Source: Linepithema humile
Lineage: Eukaryota > Arthropoda > Insecta > Hymenoptera > Formicidae
Assembly: GCF_040581485.1 (NCBI RefSeq)
Contig: NC_090130.1
Location: 31,721,418-31,785,417, forward strand
Direction: 5' to 3'
Length of the DNA: 64,000 nucleotides
In this document: positions 48,051 to 61,000 of the stretch, piece by piece
Layout: each line of letters starts with the position of its first letter
Position numbering within the stretch: position 1 is the stretch's first letter
Translations under genes and position numbers: made by a program
The notes under the pieces: model-generated
What the model saw: only the letters and a program-made list of their open reading frames with translations
Databases searched by the model: none
What the model was told of the DNA's origin: nothing

Positions 48051-48129
48051 TATATATGCAAATTTTATATACATTTTAATACAAATATATATATATATAT
48101 GCAAATTTTATATACATTTTAATACAAAT
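48051..48129. repeat. Two-copy tandem duplication
   Basis: A unit of about 44 bp containing GCAAATTTTATATACATTTT and AATACAAAT occurs twice in direct order, with TA repeats between. Confidence 0.8.
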
Positions 48130-48823
48130 AATATGGAAAAACAACGAGCTACTATATGTGATGAATGTCAATCGATTTTAGCCTAATTTTAGCTACTAAC
48201 GTGCGCGGCACGACATTAATTGTTGCAAAAATTATGCGCCGGAAATCATGCATAATTTATATTGATACTGTATTGTCAGATAGTCAACCATAGATAAGGC
48301 TTAATTCCGAATAAATTATCTTTTTCAAGGATATAAAGTTACATTAAGATAACTAAATTTATTAGAAATAATTGAGATACTTTTAATGGTTTTCCATAAA
48401 CTTTTGTTAATAAATAAATTATTTACTTATTTACAGCCCCATCATCGTTCTTTTAGTATATTTATATTTAATTAAAATTATTAAAATATCTTATTTTGTG
48501 ATATTAATTGAATTTTAATAAAATTAAATTAATTTACTGAATATCGAATTTTATGATAATTATCGTTTTAATTGCAACGCTTCATATTTTGCAATATTTT
48601 ATATTTGATTTACATTTTATTGTGACTAAGTGAAACAATTACAAATATATGTCAATGTAGGTTTTTTACAATGTATATCAAAAAGTTCTGATTGTAACGT
48701 GATAACGCGAAATGTAATTTTTACTTGTTTAACAGGTAAGTATTTCAAACAAAATGCATGTATGACGAACAGAAATATTAAACTTAGCATTACTAATTCA
48801 ATTAATCATCATACACACACGCA

Positions 48824-48864
<41 letters not shown>
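48824..48864. repeat. (CT)n microsatellite
   Basis: About 40 bp of CT dinucleotides follow a short CA repeat. Confidence 0.95.
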
Positions 48865-48867
<3 letters not shown>

Positions 48868-51792
48868 TGAAGAGTAAATAAGATAAAGTGTAAAGACTCA
48901 GACATCTAAATGCAGAGATTTTTTCTTTAATATTGATAATAATTATAAATATATTACTATTACAAATATTTACTATTATAATTTGTATATATTTGTTATT
49001 ATCTTTTAACTCAGCTTTCATCTTTGAATGTAAATAAATAAATAAATAATAAAAAAAAAACAAATTCTGAAATATAAATCTGAATGTGATCTAAATAAAA
49101 ACAAGTAAACAACAGAAATGATTACTCATTTCTTTTATTTAATTGTCTACATATTATAGCATCACAGTAATTAAAAATTGAAAAAATTGAATAAATGCAG
49201 TATAAAAATGTATCAACTCTTCATTAATATTTTTATAAAGTAGTATAACGTATGATCTCCTATAATAATAAAATAAAGTAACAGAAAAAGGATTTTAAAA
49301 ATCAAATGCGGATGCCCCGACGTGTTTGGTTTTATTACTTTTTTGTTGTTTTTTTCATAAAATGTTTTTAATTACTACGTTAATTTATATTAATTAGTAT
49401 AATTATTTCTTTACTTTTGCAAAAACCACAAAAAATAATTAAAATAACATTATATAAGAATAAATTTAATAGAGATTATCGTGATTGAGTATGAACGCAA
49501 TATTGTAAATCGCTTGATTAAGTAACCGTCTCATTTACGCCCTCGTTTATCTATTTCAAGATAACAACCTCTGTTACATACATACATATACATATATATA
49601 ATGGACATTTTCATCAGCTCGTTGACTGTGTCGATTGTATTACTTTGAATAATATATTAAATATTATACTGAATAAAAGTTATAGTCACATCACGGATTG
49701 CAAAAAAAATTCAATTATTTTCGCACTATAAATAAATAATAAACAAACTAATTTCTTTTGAGTTATCCTTTGATCAAACTCTAGTAAAAAAGAGTTTTCT
49801 TTCTTTACCGGCGTCTACCATGTTCTTTTCCTGATTTTTATCGCAAGGCCAATTGTAACATTTCCACGTAGTATTGTGAATTAGGTAGGCCTACACACTT
49901 TTACGCGTAACACCTACCATCTTTCGAGAAATCAAATTTTGAACCCATAAGAAACGCATAATCACTACCGATCAGCGTGATTGTACTAATGTGTTGGTAA
50001 TACAATATCAAAAAATTAATTTAAAAAAAAGATAATCTCAAAATATTGATATAACTAATATAACAGATTTTTCTCAAAATATTTTATTGACAAAATTAAA
50101 ATCACAGCAAAAAAACTATAATTACAATTTTGTGGAAATGTTTTATCAGAATATTTACTTTTTATTATAAATCGCATTTCAGCGAAAAATCATATCAAAG
50201 TGTGATACGCGTAGATAGACTACATATAAATCTCGCGAATATAAATTCTCAGGCATGTTTATATCCAAGGTCATTATTAGAATGATCTGACGATGCTACG
50301 TGTCACACGCTACGACATAGCCGGACGATAATTATTTCATAACTAGAACGGGAAAACACACATCGATCTGTTAGAATAGAGTTTTATGGAATTCGATTTC
50401 TGACGCAGTTTCGATAAAAAAAAGGCTGCTGCATTCCGGTTGTATGACGATTAAACCAAACTCATTTATTGTATATTATTAACCACATGTGATACAGAGA
50501 TATGCATACATAAATGCATGTAAATGAGTAGTAAAGAAAAATAAAGTTAATTTGGAGAAAAAAATTAATCACTTTCAATGTACTATCAACTTAATGTAGT
50601 ATAATATTAAGTAAATCTAACATTAAGTAAGATGTAATGTAAAATATTATATTTTATTATATTAATAAATAATATTATATAAAACATTAGAACATAACAT
50701 TGCGCGTAGCGCAATTAAGTTTCTCAAGGTCTCATTTATTTTAAATTCATTATTCCTAATTTGTTTTGTTAAATTGCATGATATTCTATGATTTAAATTT
50801 GTAAGATTGAAATAAGAAAGTGAAATATACAAAGCTGTTTTAACATCCTTAACAGATATAGTCTGGAAATATTAAGCATACGTATTATCAGGATGTATTA
50901 AAATTAAATATTCCGATTACATAAAAGGTTATTCTTATATATATATCTAAAAAAAATTTTTTTTAATTTTATAAATATTTATTAACGATTTGATATAGCA
51001 TATAAAATTAGTTCTTAATTCAAATATCAGTTCATTAATTCTGGAAAAATTTTTCTTTTTTAAATTGAAATATCTAAGTAGCAGAAGTTATTAATCATAA
51101 TTCAGCTGTTGCAACTAATCGCAATTATTAACAAAATTATTAAAAAAAAAACCAAATTTAATTTGAGTCGCAGTAAGCAGGAGGTATAAGTATCATAAAA
51201 TTAAGAAGAGATATCTTAAGAAATATTTCACATTTATTTAAGTTGATATACAAAACGATTAAAATAAATTATATGAAAATAATATGACATCGTAAACGTC
51301 GATCCCATAACAATCTAATACTGGCTTTGACTAGTGGCCTAAGTTGATTCAGGATTGCTCCGCAGCGAGTCTAGTTCTCAGGATTGTGAACATTTCGACG
51401 GATTTTAGATTTTAACTAATTATGGCACTGCGGTAAGACACAACGATGGGTCTGCGATAGACCGTGATAATCGGTTTTCGATGATAATATAAGGCTGGCG
51501 CGAATAATAGACCAAATTGCTCGTAGAATTTTAGAAGCAGATGATGGACGATGCAACAAGAGATCCAGCGAAGACATAGTAATTTGATTGGTTCTACAAG
51601 TGAAAGGAGCGTTTTCTTTCAATTTGCATAAAAATTTCTCCATCGTTGAATCGTATCGCCAGTTAATCGATATTTCTAAATTCTTCATATGTCTATCGTT
51701 CCTTTAGAATATTGATAAATCAATAGGTTCCTTCAAGTTCCCCAAGCCTCTGATTTCCCCAGTAATTTGGGCTTCTGCTTCTCACTTATTTT

Positions 51793-51954
51793 CTAATCTT
51801 CCGACTGATTCTTCCTAAACGACTGACGCAAATCAGGAAGCAAGTTATCGCTGGAAGTACGCTCGCTATAAGTGATTTTCAGTTCGTAAGAGAGATCACG
51901 TGCTGTTTCTTCCCTCGGTCCAGCGGAAGAATTTTGTTGCCAGCAAAAATCCAT
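51793..51954 (-). CDS. Candidate 53-residue ORF downstream of the 72-residue ORF
   Basis: A complete minus-strand ORF starts MDFCWQQNSSAGPREETARD and ends LRQSFRKNQSED. It is charged, has no signal peptide or membrane segment, and is not recognised. It lies 117 nt downstream of the stop of the ORF at 52072-52290, apparently on the same transcript, so it may be a second cistron, a spliced exon or chance. The base composition here is less AT-rich than in flanking DNA, which gives weak support. Confidence 0.25.
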   Translation of the reverse strand: MDFCWQQNSSAGPREETARDLSYELKITYSERTSSDNLLPDLRQSFRKNQSED

Positions 51955-52071
51955 AGCGGAAGGTGCAGCGCGATTGTTCGTGATTTAACATCAAAAGCTT
52001 CGATGGCACAGATGATCCTCACAGATGTGTAAGATCAGTGCGAGAATCCCTCTCGCGATCTCGCGGGAAAG

Positions 52072-52290
52072 TTACTTTCTGCCCCATTGAAGAGTACCTC
52101 GATGACTGTGCGATGAGGAGTAGCCAAATGATCGGCCAAAAGATCCGTGATTTATGCCCTTCGAACTGTCGTTGCTGCCGGAGCTCGAGACGCTCTCGGA
52201 TCTCCTGATGGGCTTTTTCGTGGGGTCCAGCAGGCGATCCAGCATCTGGCGTATCGTGCTATGTTTGCGGTTGAACGGATTGGTGTACAT
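52072..52290 (-). CDS. Small basic Ser-rich protein, 72 residues, unrecognised
   Basis: This intronless minus-strand ORF starts MYTNPFNRKHSTIRQMLDRL. It has a basic, potentially amphipathic segment (about residues 8-30), then a Ser/Gly-rich stretch (SESVSSSGSNDSSKG) and an aromatic end (SFGRSFGYSSSHSHRGTLQW, then GRK). There is no signal peptide or membrane segment. A good TATA box lies about 285 bp upstream, and the region is clearly less AT-rich than the surroundings, so a real short gene is plausible. The size, lack of introns, basic N-terminal helix and TATA promoter loosely recall Bearded-family genes, but their diagnostic motifs are not clear, so no name is given. Confidence 0.5.
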   Translation of the reverse strand: MYTNPFNRKHSTIRQMLDRLLDPTKKPIRRSESVSSSGSNDSSKGINHGSFGRSFGYSSSHSHRGTLQWGRK

Positions 52291-52571
52291 GGTCGTTCTC
52301 TCTTCTTAAACTACTTAGTTCACGAACGGCAGAAATTCGACTCTTGTGACTCTTGTATTTCACACAGTGGAAACTTGAAGCGCGTTGGCGAACTTTAATT
52401 TTACTTGCCGATGACACTCGGGCACTCTGAGCACTCTTTTCTCACGCAATGGATTTCGAGACGGAAATCAACGATAGTCTAAATGCTGACTGCAATGTTA
52501 ATCTCAGAACTTGAAGCGTGTTGAACGTCGTACGTTCTGCGAATAAATGCGTGGGCTATCCACTGGCCAGC

Positions 52572-52579
52572 TTTATATA
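52572..52579 (-). promoter_or_regulatory. TATA box of the small-ORF transcription unit
   Basis: TATATAAA is read on the minus strand in a GC-richer setting, about 285 bp upstream of the 72-residue ORF. A CACGTG E-box lies further upstream at 52705-52710. CGTGAGAA, matching the Su(H) consensus, occurs near 52437-52444 in the predicted 5' UTR. The last two are short motifs that can occur by chance. Confidence 0.5.
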
Positions 52580-52599
52580 GGCCGGAGCGCGCTCGATGG

Positions 52600-55500
52600 C
52601 CTTCGACCGAGTTCGCGGCTAAACCGACATTCGTGCGCAGATATTCATGTCGGCGATCCTGAAGTTAACACATACATCGAAAACTTACGTACGAGGGGAT
52701 GGTCCACGTGTTAATTTGTTCGCGCCATTAACGTGTCTCGCGACAAAAAGATGACCGACTGATCTGAATGCAAGTCGGAATATCTGTGATCAAATTGGGA
52801 TTCGTGATCAATTAGAGATAATGCATTCGATAATCTTAGATCAACAGTCAACAATGCGTAAGAAGTTGTAATAACCGTAATTTTGTAATGCGTTAACAAT
52901 ATTTATCGGTACTTTATCGGTTGAAAAATTTGTTTAAAAAACTGCGTGAAATAATTATATAATAACTTTTTTACAAATAATATAAGCTTTGATGATTAAA
53001 TAATCAAATTTAAAAAGAAAGCAAGAGCTAGCTATTTGTGCTGAATGTGTGTATTTTTGATTAAATAATGATTCGACTATTCATTCTTTCTTGAGATACT
53101 GTCACGTTAATAAAACTAATTTAATTCATTATTTTATTTCATTGATTTTTTTATTCATTTTATTTACAACGTTTTTAGCGTTTCCTAACTAATGAGCTCG
53201 CAATTCGCACGAATATATTTTTCAAAGCTTCGAAGCATTCCAAGTTTCAAAATATTCAGCTTCCAAAGATTCATTTCGAAACTGTCCGAAGTTAATAGCC
53301 CTAGTCAGTTAGTCACGACACAGAGACGATTAAAATAAGATAAAGGTAACTCCTTAATTTGACTCTTCATTAATTAGACAGGTTTTTATGAATTTAATCT
53401 TTTTCAAACTAATTTTCCACAATTGTGTACTATAAAGTAAAAATTAGATCACATGTAAAAAAAAATCAAATTTACAAAAAATGGACGAGAGCCGCAAATT
53501 AGAGTTTGAAAAAGATTGAATTTATAAAAAGCTTGCCTGATCTATGTCAAATTATGTTAAACATTAGACGTAAGTTTTCAGTAATCTTGTAGTAATCTTG
53601 TAGTGACGTCTTGCAGACGCTAGTTAAATATACCTAAAAAAATGCGCATATTCATTCAATTAAGTCATTTGATTACATTAGCGACGTCTAGACTTCGTTT
53701 TATTTGCCCCGTTTACATATGTACATTACATGCATTTACGTCAAAGCAGCTAATGATATTTCAGCGATGCCTGAAAAAAATAAATATATGCAAAAATTTA
53801 ATTTAATTAAAAAAAAATACATATAAAGTTTTTACTCTAAAAATGCCAGTATAGAGTATAATATAGAATCGTTTTTAAGCTTTTTGAATAAAAACTTTAA
53901 ATGCAGATTTTTTTAAGCATATTTTTATTGTTTATATGCTCTTTTTCTAACCACTAATGTCAATTATATGATAATAGAAAATGTAATAAAAAATAAATAA
54001 ATAAGTACAATAAATAAATACATTAAGCTAGAATGTAAAAAATAAAAATCGTAATTGACTTGTTACCAGTGTACTTTTATTTTAATTACGCAAATGAGAG
54101 AGTGTGCGCGTATAAGCTTATTTTCGCCCATGTTTTGCCGTCCATCGCGTGATACTCTCACGTTACTTATGAATCTATTTTTCTCGAGCAGCCAATGTAC
54201 TCGAGAAGATTCGATCGAATGCACGAGCTGCAAGGAGCGTCATGCCACTTTAACAGTTCATAGAACCGGCCGCTCGATCGAGTACAAAGTAAATTATAAA
54301 TATGCCATTGCATCTCTCAGAACTCCATTTGCGTATTAGTGTGGCGACTTCGGAAGTCAACACGATTTGAATGATTAGTAAAAAGGTCTGAGTCAGACAA
54401 AATCTTAATGAGATATTATCTGAATCCTATTATCAAAGCCATTAACTTTTAATGACCTGAATTTAAACGTAATCAAGGTTTGTGAAAAAAAAAACAAATT
54501 AAGAAATCCGAACACTCCGACAAATTGTGAGAAAATTTTACACTGAAAATTTTCGATAGAAATAATTCATCGAAGTGATGTGTGATTAAACGTTGAGTAA
54601 CAATGGAAAAAATGATTAAAATTTTAATTACATTAAAATTTATTTTATTATAAAAATCAAAATGCGTATAACGAAATCTCAGATAATTATATTTAATGGC
54701 AAATGTACGATATGTGTGTAGAGTTTATGGAATTTAGAATTTGAAAAATTTATCGAGAGATTGCATCAATCAATCAGCATTTTAGGGAAGAAATGCAATT
54801 TTCTGATCTTGTAGAATTGAAAAAAAAGAAGAGATGATTCTTACTACGCAGGAAGAATGCTGGCGGCGCAATTGGAAAAATTTCTTTGCCGTGTGATTCA
54901 TACGGGATGTTTACTATACCGTATGCTAATTAGAAGGTTGTAAGCCGCGATCGGCATAATCATCGAATTCCCGTTAGCGCTACGCAATTAACGCCACTGA
55001 CGAATAATACGAATGCGTAACGCATTTTGTTTACCTTGTCCTATGAATGAGACCGTCAACAGTCGCTTTACATTCTGCATATTCATCAGCGACGTAATAA
55101 AAGTTCTCTAGAAGATTATCGAAGGAAAGCGCTATGGAACAAAATTAAAGTTATGAGCACAAGAAACCGGATTACACACAATTTATTATTCATGTGCGTT
55201 GTGCCTTTTGCAAGAATATTTTACTACGCAGAAAATATATCAAGTTGAAAACAATTCCATCACACGAATAACTGTGTATTGTTTGAGATCTCTCTAAGAT
55301 CAAACTTGAGAAAAATTTGCTGGAAACTTTTACAGTTACAGATTTTTAAGGCACTAAAATTATATTTTTATTATAATTTTCATTTGTCATGTCTATAAAT
55401 TTATAAACAATCGTAATCGATTTAAAACAGTTGCGCGATTTCCGCGACCCATAGCAGATAACACGCAGTTTGCTCCAAAAATACTACGATTAATAATATA

Positions 55501-57167
55501 TGTCAATTCTTGCAACACTTCTCGATATTAACTACGTCAAATACGTTGTGTGAACCGCGACAACTCGCGTAGTTAATAATGGATTTATCCAGACACGAAT
55601 CACACATTGGATGTTTGTTCATCATCGTCTGCTTGCCTTCAGACATAAAATCGCGCGATCAACGAGAGCTCAAGTTAACGCGCTCGAGTGTTTACCAGAT
55701 GATTGCGTTTCATTGTGCAGCGAGAATTTATCAAGATCTGTCTTCAAGGAATTACGCGTGCAGCAGTAATTGCATGTTGACACTATCAATCGGACTTGTT
55801 CAAGTTAATTCTGAGCGTACTATGCTAGTTAAATAATTTATAGATTCACGAAGCTTTCTATTTTTGAATCTGAATTAAAAACTCTGAGATATACAAATCG
55901 TTTAATTTCTTCGATAACTGGATGATCGAATTCGGCATGAAACTTTTGATTTCGTCGCAAACTTTCGCTGCGATTTAAAATGTAAATGTTCTGAAAACGC
56001 GCACTGACAAGAGGCAAAATGAAAACAAGCAGAGTATCTAATAGAGATACTGTAGAGAGACATTGTCAACGACGATGATGATAACAATGTATGACTTGAT
56101 CATTAATTCATCTCATTGTTAATTAAAAAAAAGACGCATAATTTTTGACTGCAAAGCTAATTGTATTTAATTCGATTTGTTATTTAACGCTGTAAATTAA
56201 TATATTAATTACTTCTTAAAGCGCCGAGTCACGTGAGAGTCTAGCCATTAGAGAAACTCGCTAGAATTCGCTGCAACGACACGCGCGCGGGTAATAAGCA
56301 TAGAGTGTTGCATCGAGATAGAATTTATCGCTTGAACTTTAGCCTGATAGCGTGGCGTCGGAAGCCGACACTTTGGAAGAGCGAGACTGCAATTTCCAAT
56401 TGATACATTGAAAACACAAATGATCCAAGTTTATTCTTTGAAAATTGAAGCGCTAAGAGTGACGCTTAAAATATTCAACACAAAGTGCATTAATGGTTAT
56501 TTAATGCGTCTCATTTTCTTCTCTGAGCGATTTAATCAGAAGAAATATCTTCTTCTGATAAAAACAACGAGGAAATAGAAAAGAAATAGATAAAAGAATA
56601 TCATGATATATTTCCATCATGCAGTTTGTAGCACGCAATGCTGTATGGAGAAAACGGCCGGAACAAGCCGTCTTACATTATTAAATACTTGTGAGATGCA
56701 ATCTTATGCGTTATCCTCGATAATATGTGATCACACAGTGGATTACTTTTATGGTTACATTCATCTTCAGAGTATCTCTAAAATCGCCGCAAGCGACTGT
56801 GGCCTTATTTCGCTGACCTCATTATTTGCGATGCAATCACCGCTAATAAACAGCACAGCACTATCGTTAGGAAAATTCATCAAATTTTCTTCTATACTAA
56901 AACCTTTATAGTTTTAACGAAAGAGAGCAGAAGAAACTCGGCTTGCAATTCAATTATTTTAAATTTTGCCTTATATATACATCAGTCTTTTAATTTTGTG
57001 TTAAATTTTTTTACTTCAAAATATATAAATTTTAATCTAATAAATTCTAAAAAAATAAATAAAATAAATAAATTAAAAAAATAAATTTATAAATTAATTA
57101 AAACTTTTGAGTTAATGTTATTTCTTATTATCTTTCTTTGTTTGTTTGGGAATTTTCTCTTATCTAT
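52600..57167. other. AT-rich intergenic region
   Basis: No supported gene. A few open frames of 60-100 codons have no family features, signal peptides or splice sites that fit. GC-richer patches near 54200-54290, 55560-55720 and 56220-56400 could be regulatory, but no motif can be named. Confidence 0.5.
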
Positions 57168-57171
57168 TTAA

Positions 57172-58058
57172 GGGGGGATTCTAGTCTAGAGACCCGATTT
57201 TTAGGTTATCTTTGCGATTTTTTGTGGGAAAGCTACGGAATTTTTTGAGATGGGGATTTTTCCTACATATTAGTGCACCTTTCAAGTATCTTTCAAAATT
57301 TTTTTAAATATAAATAAAGAAACGCGGTACATGTTGTTTTTCTAACCCATTAAAAAAAAAGTGATAAACGGTACCCATGATTCCGGCCGTTGTAGTAATC
57401 TGAAACAAAAAATTCAAAGAGATTCTCAAAATATTAGAGTTTGGCTCTCGCTTGAACCAGAATTTTTATAAAATGTTAAAATTTACGGAAGTTGTGCGCT
57501 TTTAAAAGTAAGGTATCGAATTTCGCGACTTTTTTTCAACTTTAAAGTGTTGTAAAATTTGCAAAAAACCATATTTCAGAAAGATTCTGGTTCCAATCAT
57601 AGCCACACATGTGCTGAAGATGTGTGTAAAATTTGAGAATGATCGGAACAATGGATTTTGAGATATCGTGAGTACCAGTTGAAAAAAAGTGGTTTCGAGA
57701 AAAACGCGTTTAAAGTTATTTAAGAGATCGGTGTACAATCTAACTGTCTCATGTAGACTAATTTATTAATTTCTTTAAGAAAAATTAAAAACTTAACACT
57801 AACATCATGCGACGGCTCTTAATGCTCTTCTATTATATTTCTTGATTGTTATCATATGGAGCCTTTCTATTATGTGTTTTTAAAGTTATTTAACTTCTTT
57901 ACTTTACTTAGGAGAGTCCTGCTTTCTAGGCTCTAAACTCATGTTAGCTTTTCGAATCGGGAAAAATCCTTTTAGCCACTTATTCTATAAGACAAATACT
58001 TGCAAAAAAAAAAATTTTTTTTTTCGATTTTTCCAAACCTCTGGACTAGAATCCCCCC
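57172..58058. mobile_element. TTAA-flanked inverted-repeat element, 887 bp
   Basis: The left end GGGGGGATTCTAGTCTAGAG is mirrored at the right by CTCTGGACTAGAATCCCCCC with one mismatch. TTAA flanks both sides (57168-57171 and 58059-58062). No transposase ORF is present, so it is non-autonomous. A TTAA duplication is typical of piggyBac-type transposition, although the terminal G run is not the usual piggyBac CCC start. Confidence 0.85.
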
Positions 58059-58062
58059 TTAA

Positions 58063-61000
58063 CACAAATGTGTAGAAGATAACTAAATGTTATAATTCAC
58101 AATCCAAAGAAACGTTAAAAAGAGATTTTGAGTGTTGAATTAAAACTTTATCCTTGCACATATATTAACCATCTCGTATATGATTACTGTTCATAAAAAT
58201 TCATTGATAATAAATAAAAGCCGACATATTTTTTGACATTTTCTTCTTCATCATTCTTAGAAATGTGGATTATTGCAGATGAAAAGCAACTTCGCGAATC
58301 GCTAAGAGATCAATCTACGCATTAAATACCTATTGACCCTTGTAAGCTGGTTTATTGGTTTAATAGGTTGCATAGACAAGAATAAGTTTGAGCGTGTCCT
58401 CGCTTGCAGACTTTGAAACTACCAAAGGAAATATTTACAAGTTAAGTTCTTGAAGAAGAAACAATTTCACTGACAATAAGATCAGTTATTAAAAATGATA
58501 TGTGTTATAATTGCAAAGATATAGTTTTAGTACAAAATAACATTTGAGTTTTCTGCGAGATTTAATGAAGCGTTATTTTATGATCTTCTGAATTTAGCGT
58601 TGTTTTATGATCAAACGTATCTCGTTAAACTATAAGGTCTGTTATTGTTTCAATCACACGTTGCACCTCTTGTACGTTGCATTTATTTTCAAAATTCTAG
58701 CATTATCTTTGTTTTTAAGCAAGACTATCACGTGACAAGTCAATACCCCAATTTTAATTTCTACCGGTCATTTAATTTCCGTCGAACGCATCTTCGTCGA
58801 CTAACAATGCGAATAATGACCCGATTAATTGAGCGGTATTTTTCCAGAAAGATATTTAGGAGTGGTATCAGTGAATTGCTCAAGTAGTTTAGATAAGACA
58901 AATTACTTTTTACTCTCATAAGAAGCAGGAAGACTTATATATGCAAATATCTCAGTGCCTTCGCAACTGTGTGATTGATACCGATCGCAAATAGCTCTTG
59001 GGCACACTCGAGACAAAATGCGTTTAACATTAAAAAAGATACTTGCACTTTGTTCGATTGAGCGTCATCACGATGCAAAAATAGATCGAGATATTTATTT
59101 CGCGTTAAAATACGTAAGATCTTAGATATTCAGTAATTATTACAAATTTATCATAAAAGAAAGATAAAAAAAAAAAAAAAAAAAAAAAATAAGCTGCACT
59201 GCAAATTGAAAAGAAAACAGAATTGACGTTTGCAGCTTAATTGTTGCATTTAATATTAAATAAAAAAAGTGCACTTTTCATTCCTTTCATCTTGCTGTAT
59301 TTACACAATTCGCACATCCGTGCATTGCATCAATACTTGTTGCATTTATGTTTGTGTAACATTCATAATATTATTCGAGCAAATTAAAACTAAGCTATAG
59401 TCTTATCTCCTGATAACGTTATTCAATATCATGCGATATTTGTCTCCATTTTTTCAATAATGCAAAATTTAGTCATCAACCGTAATTGCGATACAACCGT
59501 AATTGCGATACAACGTATTTTAATGTCATAATTCATAATCTGGCTTAATAAAATTAAATGTACTTGTGCTAGAATTTAATTATCTTTCCTGTCCAAAAAT
59601 AATAAACAGTTGTGAACCAAAACAGCTATAAACAAAAGCAGTATGGAAACAATTAGAGAATTCTATAAATCCTTGTGCATTCTCAAAAATAATCCCTGAA
59701 TCTCTGTAAATCCCCGCGAGGGTTTTTCCGCTGAAAAGATTATACCTTTTTCAGGAAGAAAAAAAAATGTATGGATATACATCCCGCAAATTCATGTAAT
59801 TAAAAAGAAACAAGTATATCCAGTTTCAACGGATATCACATAGAATCGACGAGTAAATAAAAAATAGACCTTTAAACCAGTCTAATTTTTATTAAAAAAG
59901 AAGAAAAGGGGAGGGGAAGAGCGAGTATGCAAGATGCACTGATGTCGATACTTCGTCTCACATTTGCAACTTGTGCAAAGTGAAAGAAATAAAAAAGAAT
60001 TTGTAGAAATTTTTTATTTAATCGGTACAATAAGCATTGTATTTGAAAAACAGAGAGAAACGAATTTCCAAAATTATTGGTTTTGGCCATATCTATATAA
60101 CTGTAATTAGGAAAACAAATTCTATAAACTGCAAAAAATAAGATATTTCAAAATATTTACAAAGTCATAAAGTCAAAAACTGACCAGTAGAACTTGTAAT
60201 GTAATTTTCTTCAAGATACTCTTATAATCAAACGATAAATACATTCATACTTATCCCTTGTATCGGCGTGTTCACTTAATTACCTCGCGCGATGAATTAA
60301 TGTTATGCGTGTAACTGTAATTATAATTAATTAACCTGTGGCGTTGAAACGAGACGTATTATGAGAAGCAGACGAAAGTAACATCCTGTCAAGTGCTAAT
60401 TGATTTTTTACTGATGCGTCTGATTGATTTCGCAAAATATTTTAATCTCATGTGTTTCTACAAATCTTTGATCTGAATTAAGATTTTCGGCTATTTTAAA
60501 ATCAATTTTTGTATAGCAAATTTTATAATTGCGAATACCAATTTCTTTTTATTTTTAATGTAAAACATTTTTGTAAATACGCAATTGTATAAAATTAAAA
60601 ATTTATTAAACCAAAGTTTGTTTTGTAACTAAATTAATTAAATTAAGAATAAGAATTTGACATATCTAATGTACGTATGAGTATAAATTAATAGTAAAAA
60701 ATTGTTTAATTTAATCTCGCTTATACTTTTTAAAATATCAGACTTATCAAACTTGTAAGAAGTTTATAAGAATTTTCTTGCTCATTTTTAATTCTCGAAT
60801 GCAAGTCTGAGCAAGAGTCAAGAGTTCTTAGCATTCTTCTAGTATATTCCGAGAATGTATGTATTGTTAATTATCTTGTCTAGATCCTTCTGGCTCTTTC
60901 GCGCAAGTAACATTCTACACTGTCCCCGAGTGCGAAACGACACGTGTCTCGTTAAAATATTCTTTGGACAAAAATTTAGAATAAATCACAAAATCGACAC

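Larger units (their letters stand above)
42960..51790. other. AT-rich intergenic region downstream of lipase 2
   Basis: No supported gene occurs in almost 9 kb. It contains two MITE-like elements, GT and CT microsatellites, a 44-bp tandem duplication at 48051-48129 and a few GC-richer patches (43610-43830, 46380-46510). The patch at 46474-46511 ends in a GTAAGT donor and could be an isolated 5' exon, but nothing confirms this. Confidence 0.5.

Noticed and set aside
54055..54339. A 94-codon ORF rich in Cys and Ser
   Set aside because: No signal peptide, domain, promoter or splice context supports it, and such lengths occur by chance.
55579..56911. Several 60-100 codon ORFs in the right-hand spacer
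   Set aside because: None shows family motifs, and their composition matches the local background.
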